Under the pieces are notes generated by a model. The model saw nothing but the letters and a program-made list of their open reading frames with translations. It had not been told where the DNA came from and did no database searches. The position numbers and the translations under genes are program-made. Shown here piece after piece: positions 57,961 through 64,000 of a stretch of 64,000 nucleotides of DNA. Source of the stretch: Atopsyche davidsoni. Taxonomy: Eukaryota > Arthropoda > Insecta > Trichoptera > Hydrobiosidae. The stretch spans positions 12,377,001-12,441,000 of the forward strand of contig JAILWY010000007.1 in the NCBI GenBank assembly GCA_022113835.1, read 5' to 3'. Each line of letters starts with the position of its first letter. Positions within the stretch are counted from its first letter, which is position 1.

Positions 57961-58063
57961 ATTTATTGATTCAATCCCTTATTATTTATTCGAATTATAT
58001 CCTCAATAACGTGAGACCAATAAATAACGGCCTAATGCTGTCCGGCCTATTGTATTTTAAACG

Positions 58064-58425
58064 AGTCATTTATCAAATTGGATAGAGTACGGAGCTGCGT
58101 TAGGAAATCATCCTATCGGGTATTTCTTTATCTTATACCTTAACACTAAAGTAATTCTAATAAAAACAACATCTATTAGTGATGATATTATTAAATAACA
58201 GTAGTATAAATTAATTAAACATATACCGCGTTATTAAAAACGTTTATACTATGACGTCATTACAGTAATAATTATTGAGGGTGTTGCCCCAATTGACTCA
58301 TCATATCATATTTTGAATGAAATCTAAGTTAAATTATCAATTTAAACATTTCGATTACTTGTTATTATTATTATATTTATTGTGATAGATATAAAACACC
58401 CTCAACAGAAATAAAAAAACGAAGA
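58064..58425 (+). repeat. Segment C, direct repeat copy 1
   Basis: A 362-bp segment about 99% identical to 62930-63290. It contains an 11-bp perfect inverted repeat, TTGAGGGTGTT (58275-58285) and AACACCCTCAA (58395-58405), enclosing an AT-rich 109-bp spacer, which may be a small foldback or MITE-like unit. No coding frame. Confidence 0.95.
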
Positions 58426-60289
58426 AGCTAAAAATCATACATATAAATAGCTTTGAATCAAAACAGAGGTAAACGAGGCTGAAAAAAATTATTTACTTAT
58501 ATTTATTTGAAAATATCTAGACTACATGACACAAAAATATTGTACAAATAAGTACAAGATTCTTTCGAAAGCGTACTACACGTGTAGCAACACAACCGAC
58601 AACCGACCAGTAAATTGCTATCGGCCATTTCTTTCACGATCTTTATCGGAGAAAACGCGATACAAATGACTGATAGACCTAAACGCGATGCACTTTGTTT
58701 GTCGGCTGTTAGGTGTTTTGCTACATGTATAGGGCGCTTAAATAAACATGGTTTCTAGTAACGAGAGTTTGTTGGCAGAATCAATAGAATTTTTTTTTTC
58801 AAAACAGAATTTGTGTGATTGTGTATTTTAAATTTAAATGTATTATCCACCTTTTACTTAAAACTTTTATAGTGCTTTTTAGTAGTATAAATTAAAGGAA
58901 TATATCAATACGTATCTCTCTCCACTCTATTTACTTAAGTGCTACAGGCTTAAAAATAGCTCGCAGTTCGCAGCTTTTTAAACTTTATAAAGTTCCGATG
59001 ATAATCTAAGTGAAATATTAACAACAAAAAAACTTATCACGAACACATCCAGGGGTAGTAGACTCGCGGTGTGACAATTATAGCCGATTTATTAAACGCC
59101 CGGACCGCGCTATCGCCCCCCGAGGGTTGTGAACGTCTGGCCAAAGTTATTTCATTTCCCCAGGCCTGCAACGCAGGAATCCGCGACCTTTTGAGTATTT
59201 TTTATAGAGCTAAATTGTCCAACAAGTTAAACATTAAATTCGATTAATTCGTTAGATACTTTAATGATCAAATTACGATCGTTTTAATTATAGTTTAGTT
59301 CACATCATTATAGAAAATAACACAATTGGAACAAACTTGGAACTTGTATTTTTTCAAGTTCTTATTATACTTAGTACTTGATTATTTCACTCATCTTAAT
59401 AGTTTTTTTTTTTATGTACTTTGTTAATGATATTTTCAGACTTCGGACATTCGTATGACTAAAGAATGTAGTTTTACTAATGAAAATAATATATCTTGTA
59501 TGCTTGCGTGTATGCTTTAAAATGTTGTTATCGGTTGCGCTTTGTAATATTTTTGGTTAATGGTTTTAGTTTTTTTTATGAAATGTTGCCATCCTGCTGG
59601 TAAGCGCCGTCAATGAAACCAGCGCGCCAACAGTGGTCGGTCCATTCGTTAGGCCGAAGATAACGAAAGCGATTGGAAAAACTAATGCCATTACTGGCAA
59701 CACTGCAAACGAGCCAACTTTACGTTACACGGCATAATAATGCCTGCCGTTTCGTTATTATGCAAAAATGTAAATTTCAAAAGCACTTGTTCAGAAAATA
59801 CTACATACTGTATTTCTAAAACAAAGTAGGTTGAAAATTGGGACTGTCGAGTGAGCGCCTAGTTTTAGGCAATCAGCGTTACGTTTGTCTATATTTTAAA
59901 TCGTCGTTATTTTGAAGCTCGCTTCCAAAAAATATTTTCATAATATTTTTTTTACAATTGAGTAATTTTTTATAAGTAATTAATACACGCATCCTTGATT
60001 TAAATATAAAATAATAAATAAATGAAACATTTTAAAATACAATTATTATTTTAAGACATCTACCGACAATTTTTATATGTTCTGTACTATTGTTTTTTGT
60101 AGGCGATACCTGTAATACCGACAAGACAGTCTTATGTCAGAAATTTCCTAACCTTAAATCTACATCAGTGTGTTTACTTTTCTTAAGTATTTAACGAAAA
60201 TAAATGTAAGTAATCATTTTCTAACATAAGTTACCGAATTAGGCATGTTATTTATTTTTTATTGTACTTTAATTAATATATATTTGCAG
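58426..60289. other. Noncoding DNA with two GC-richer islands
   Basis: AT-rich DNA with islands at about 59060-59200 (GGACCGCGCTATCGCCCCCC) and 59580-59770. The latter holds a 14-base palindrome GGCATAATAATGCC, followed by its half-site TTATTATGC. No supported gene. Confidence 0.45.
59580..59770. promoter_or_regulatory. GC-richer island with palindromic GCATAATAATGC
   Basis: Non-repetitive GC-richer DNA. Near its right edge are a perfect inverted repeat GGCAT-AATA-ATGCC and a further TTATTATGC. The doubled, opposed half-sites look like a binding site for a dimeric or POU/homeodomain factor. This is inference from sequence only. Confidence 0.28.
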
Positions 60290-60362
60290 ATGAACTACCT
60301 TTGGAAAGGAATAGCGGGTCTAACCTCAACTCTCTCAAGAATAGCCCAGAACAGCTACAAAG
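60290..60362 (+). CDS. Candidate small coding exon
   Basis: Seventy-three bases between a plausible acceptor (AATATATATTTGCAG) and donor (AAAG|GTAATG), clearly GC-richer than their surroundings. Two frames are open throughout. One starts with ATG as its first codon and gives MNYLWKGIAGLTSTLSRIAQ; the other gives ELPLERNSGSNLNSLKNSPE. The second resembles a linker in transcription factors, and the first could be an alternative N-terminus. In the ATG frame the exon could splice in phase to a weak acceptor before 61816 and lead into the zinc-finger frame downstream. I do not recognise the protein, and the exon rests on splice signals and composition alone. Confidence 0.4.
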
Positions 60363-60766
60363 GTAATGAAATTGATATATTTAATGCTTTTATTAGAAAT
60401 AAAAGTATGCTCAGATCAAAGAACGTGATTAAATCACAAATTATATCGTTTGTGAATCTATTAATCATTTCGTTTTATATAAACAACTGACATCTCCTTA
60501 TACTGATCCCACGACCGTTATAAAACAGATTTAACAATAATCTTTGCACTTATTTTACTGCTAGTATTATAATAGAGTTTTTATTTTTAAACATATGTTT
60601 ATTTGTTTAGAGAATATCTGCAGATGTTGGTGGAAAAAAATTGGCACGTGTGCGCGTGCACGCTGCTAGATATGCTTGGCGATTGGGTTGGGAATTGCCG
60701 GGAATGGGTTCATGCTCCTAAATTTTCTGTCAAATAAATAAAATCAATGCATTGATAAATTGAAAT
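60363..60766. other. Noncoding DNA
   Basis: Short AT-rich stretch with a GC-rich patch near 60640-60720 (GCACGTGTGCGCGTGCACGC). No gene seen. Confidence 0.45.
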
Positions 60767-61333
60767 TTCCTTGCCATTTGGATTTAATACATATTTGTTG
60801 TTTTAGTATGGGGTTTTAAAAATTAAACTTGTAGATAGTGTATGTGAATAGGTGCCATGCCACAATTTCATATCCCTTACAGTATAGTGTGAACATTTTG
60901 GTCGAAGCTTCGAGCCAGGTGAGACCGACTGATATGAATGATTACGATGGAGATAATAGGTGATTGTTTACATCATCGAGGAGTGTAATTATTGAAGGTT
61001 CTGTGCCGCCATCCATTAGCGACTCCTGCGAGGGTGGCAGGGTTGCCACACTCTCTTAACAAACCCTCGCGCAAATATCCTCACAGACTCCGGACGTTGA
61101 CCTTACCTGACATCATCCCCAGGTGAGCGATGCTTGCTCCTGGGGGTACAAAAATTTCAAAAAAATATAATTAAAAAAAAAAATTATTTTCCATATTTTA
61201 TAGCAGCTGTAATATACAATTACTTGCTGCCTGGCGACATTGAATTTATAATTTATTTTTTATGCATATTATTACTACCGGTATGATATTGATTTTAATT
61301 ATTGCTATACAGGTTTTTGAATAGTCAATTTAC
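60767..61333 (-). repeat. Segment A', inverted copy
   Basis: A 567-bp copy of segment A (52686-53274) in reverse orientation. Differences are mostly G-to-A or C-to-T changes plus one larger gap of about 23 bases. Both ends of the homology are sharp: TTCCTTG at the left and a TAAATTGACTAT complement at the right. The 7.5 kb between the two copies is not itself an obvious element. Confidence 0.88.
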
Positions 61334-61698
61334 CCAAGAAACAAATTAGTTTGTGTCTCTTATCTCTTTAATTTGGAGATAACTCAAGCGTCAAGTTACG
61401 ATAGTTGAATCTTTGGGGGGGTCATAGGTAAAAAAGGACCATGATAACAGTGAGGTTACATGATTATTACAAATTCAGATTTTATGTAGAGATAAAAAAA
61501 AAAACTTTGTTCAACTTAACAATCAGTTATAAGCACTTAAGTCTAAAATAAATCTTTATTGACATATAGTATATATGAGGTTCCAGACAAAAATATAATA
61601 TATTGCTTCAGCGGACAGAAGTCCTTTTATTGTAAATTATCTGTCCATCTTATATAAAACTTAATTGATTACCTAAAATACTAGGTAGGTACTTAAAA
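61334..61698. other. AT-rich noncoding DNA
   Basis: No frame or motif of note before the left arm of the inverted repeat that encloses the zinc-finger frame. Confidence 0.5.
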
Positions 61699-61743
61699 AT
61701 ATAAAATTCAAATTAGAATAAACAAAAACAGAAATTTTCAGTC
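61699..61743. repeat. Left arm of perfect 45-bp inverted repeat
   Basis: Forty-five bases whose exact reverse complement is at 62044-62088. The arm ends in AGAAATTTTCAGTC, which looks like a splice acceptor (TTTTCAG). All three frames directly downstream of that acceptor stop quickly, so it does not lead straight into the zinc-finger frame. Confidence 0.95.
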
Positions 61744-61794
61744 TACATGTTGAAGTTTATAATATTTTAAATTCACTTTAACTAAAAATTTAAT

Positions 61795-62049
61795 ATGAAT
61801 CAAGGAAGTAATAATTCAGAAAACATCATCGCGGTAATTTCAAAGAGTCAGACCCAATGGATTTGTACCATCTGTTTGTTCATAACTAAAAATAATTACG
61901 TGTACAAACGACACACGGATAGACATTTGGAAACTATACAATTCACGTGCAGAATATGCAAAAATATATTTAACCGTAGGGATAACCTCAGACGCCATTT
62001 AAGGGAAGTGCATAATATAAACATTAGAAGATCTCCATCGGGGGACTGA
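61795..62049 (+). CDS. Two-finger C2H2 zinc-finger protein or terminal exon
   Basis: An 84-residue frame with two C2H2 zinc fingers. The first is C-X2-C-X12-H-X3-H (residues about 24-44, beginning WICTICLF). The second is C-X2-C-X12-H-X4-H (about 52-73, FTCRICKNIFNRRDNLRRH). Such fingers bind DNA. Two closely spaced fingers ending soon after the last His are typical of the alternative 3' exons of insect BTB zinc-finger genes (tramtrack, lola, fruitless and relatives). The first ATG is preceded by an in-frame TAA, so it is either a small free-standing gene or an exon spliced internally (for example before residue 8 at ATTCAG). AATAAA follows near 62239. Its stop codon lies in the right arm of a perfect inverted repeat that encloses the frame. 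The domain call is firm; gene identity is unknown. Confidence 0.7.
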   Translation: MNQGSNNSENIIAVISKSQTQWICTICLFITKNNYVYKRHTDRHLETIQFTCRICKNIFNRRDNLRRHLREVHNINIRRSPSGD

Positions 62050-62088
62050 AAATTTCTGTTTTTGTTTATTCTAATTTGAATTTTATAT
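62044..62088. repeat. Right arm of perfect 45-bp inverted repeat
   Basis: Exact reverse complement of 61699-61743 with a 300-bp spacer. It includes the TGA stop of the zinc-finger frame at its inner edge. No target duplication is visible outside either arm. Confidence 0.95.
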
Positions 62089-62883
62089 ATATGCTTTTTC
62101 GTTCTATATATTTTTTTTGTAAACCTCTGGGCTGTCGCATTCTGTCGCCTATGACGAATATATATATATGTATATATATATATAATACATATATTTATTA
62201 CATATATTTATTGAATCGACGAATGATTAATTGAATTGAATAAAAATATATTAGAAAAAATTATATTAGAAATCGTTGTACAATTGTGACTATATGAATT
62301 GTTTTCGTTTATTGGCCTTAGAGAAACTGGGTAGAAGTGTAATTTTTACTTTCAGAAGTGCTTAAGAGCCGTGATATCAAAATCGAGTTTTTTGACCATT
62401 TGCTTGTACCTATTGCGAAAAATCGACTGCACCAATCAAAAAAAATTTAATGCAGAAAGTTAGATACATCCTTTCTTCTACTCCCATTTTTATTTTTATT
62501 TCTTATAATTTACTTTTAATATGATAAATATGTGTTTTTCCAATTGAAGTTTCAGGATTGGAGTTTCGCGATGTTCCTGTTCCAAGAATCCTAAACATTT
62601 ATGACTCTTTTTTTCAATTGGATTTAAAAGATTAATTATAAACCCTTCTGTTGGAATTTGTTTGAAAATTTATGAAAAAAAAATCTTTAACAAACTTTGG
62701 TTTTGAAAGTCGTCATTTTATCCAATTTTTCAACATCTTCAAGATTTTATTTTACCCTGAAAATGGACGTTAATTAAATAATAAAAATTAGATAAATATA
62801 ATTTATAGTTTTCTCAATACTCTGTAAAAAAATCAATGTTCGATATAGCAAAATAAAGTGACAATTAAATTAATTACTTTAAT
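62089..62883. other. AT-rich noncoding DNA
   Basis: Includes a short interrupted TA repeat at about 62157-62200 and a candidate AATAAA at about 62239 for the zinc-finger frame. No other feature. Confidence 0.5.
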
Positions 62884-62929
62884 AAACTAATAAATAAGCA
62901 ATCATTGTCGGTATTTCGTACCGGGAAAT
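62884..62929 (+). repeat. Tract B', fused to segment C'
   Basis: Copy of tract B (53682-53727) with one mismatch. It ends GGGAAAT and is followed without a gap by segment C'. Confidence 0.85.
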
Positions 62930-63290
62930 AGTCATTTATCAAATTAGATAGAGTACGGAGCTGCGTTAGGAAATCATCCTATCGGGTATTTCTTTATCTT
63001 ATACCTTAACACTAAAGTAATTCTAATAAAAACAACATCTATTAGTGATGATATTATTAAATAACAGTAGTATAAATTAATTAAACATATACCGCGTTAT
63101 TAAAAACGTTTATACTATGACGTCATTACAGTAATAATTATTGAGGGTGTTGCCCCAATTGACTCATCATATCATATTTTGAATGAAATCTAAGTTAAAT
63201 TATCAATTTAAACATTTCGATTACTTGTTATTATTATTATATTTATTGTGATAAATATAAAACACCCTCAACAGAAATAAAAAACGAAGA
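62930..63290 (+). repeat. Segment C', direct repeat copy 2
   Basis: Copy of segment C (58064-58425) differing by about two substitutions and one A in a run. It lies 4866 bases downstream of copy 1 in the same orientation. The inner 11-bp inverted repeat is kept (63141-63151 and 63261-63271). Confidence 0.95.
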
Positions 63291-64000
63291 TTATTTAATA
63301 TACAGGTTTAGAAACAAAGACTATAAATAAATCACATATGAAATTCTTTAGCTAATTATGGATCCATCATCAGTATTAGAGCCAGATGGGATATATAACT
63401 TTTATTAGAATATCTATCTGGTTATGGTTCTGTTTAATTAGTTTTGAGTTTACTATTGCCCGGTCCAGTACGAGGCTACAAGCATAGTCATTAAAACTCT
63501 CACATAGAATTTGACAACTGCCTTATTATTAAAGACAGGAATACAAATATAAAATCAGTTCTTATTAAAATGAGAATTCCATGTAACTTTACTTACATTC
63601 AATAATGATGATGTTGAGATTAAATTTACTAAAATTTGTATTGACTTTATTCTTAGTGCTCTTGCGCAGACAAAAATTGTGAATTTACTTACTTTCATCA
63701 CATGTTTGTCGAAAAAATAATTTGTAGTTATAAAGAATATTCATTATAATATTCTTACATATTACTGTATTATAAGGAACATTAGCATTAAATAATATTC
63801 TAATATTCAAGATAACAAAGTGCTTTTAATTAAGTGCTTATAAGTGAATCTACTTTTGTTTATTTAATTTTTGTAATATATACACTTTTTGTATTAAAAT
63901 TTTCTTACTATGACAGTGGTTTTATTTATGTTTCTGAAGCAGGTATTATACGCCATATTACTAATGTCTTCAGCATCGTTAATTTTTTTAAAAAATAAAT
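63291..64000. other. AT-rich noncoding DNA
   Basis: No gene, repeat or motif recognised to the end of the window. Confidence 0.5.

Noticed and set aside
58064..63290. Segments C and C' as LTRs of a 5-kb element
   Set aside because: No TG..CA ends, primer site, polypurine tract or coding frames between them; C' carries tract B instead of a target duplication.

Overview
The window looks like a gene-poor, strongly AT-rich stretch of an insect (or at least arthropod) nuclear genome. The evidence is long AT-rich noncoding sequence, genes split by kilobase introns with GT..AG signals, a secreted cuticle-type protein, and remnants of LTR, non-LTR, hAT, mariner and probably pogo-like elements. I cannot name the order with confidence. 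There are no bacterial operons, rRNA, tRNA or CRISPR arrays. Nearly all long open frames are chance frames or shadows; I accept only the gag frame, two host-gene candidates and several transposon relics.

Layout. 1-13.9 kb: noncoding, with a TA microsatellite at 8.4 kb, an octamer repeat at 12.0 kb and several GC-richer islands that may be regulatory. 13.9-15.3 kb: a pogo-like relic and an internally deleted mariner/Tc1-type element with intact inverted ends. 21,680-28,031: a complete LTR retrotransposon on the minus strand with two apparently identical 1041-bp LTRs, a 5-bp target duplication (ATTAC) and one intact 897-codon BEL/Pao-type Gag. It has no recognisable protease, reverse transcriptase, RNase H or integrase. 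A GC-rich minisatellite sits where pol would be expected, so it looks like a recently moved, Gag-only, non-autonomous element.

30.0-44.4 kb: a minus-strand gene for a secreted, His/Gly/Tyr-rich protein. Its first coding exon (six codons, 44,143-44,160) and terminal exon (30,158-30,952) join in phase 0 to give a textbook signal peptide, across an intron of about 13.2 kb. A further well-formed exon inside that intron (38,915-39,082) could give an alternative N-terminus.

47.1-48.3 kb: an RTE-like LINE fragment split by a 646-bp hAT element with an 8-bp target duplication. The hAT element itself carries a pogo-like end. 52.7-63.3 kb: a rearranged zone. It holds two inverted copies of a 0.57-0.59 kb segment, a second LINE fragment, a 362-bp direct repeat pair in which one copy is fused to a copy of a 46-bp tract from 10 kb away, a possible small exon, and an 85-codon two-finger C2H2 zinc-finger frame enclosed by perfect 45-bp inverted repeats.

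The gene content gives no common pathway. The cuticle-type protein would be exported to the extracellular matrix. The zinc-finger frame may be an alternative terminal exon of a plus-strand transcription-factor gene lying partly outside the window. The retroelement Gag would form particles that need polymerase from a related autonomous element.
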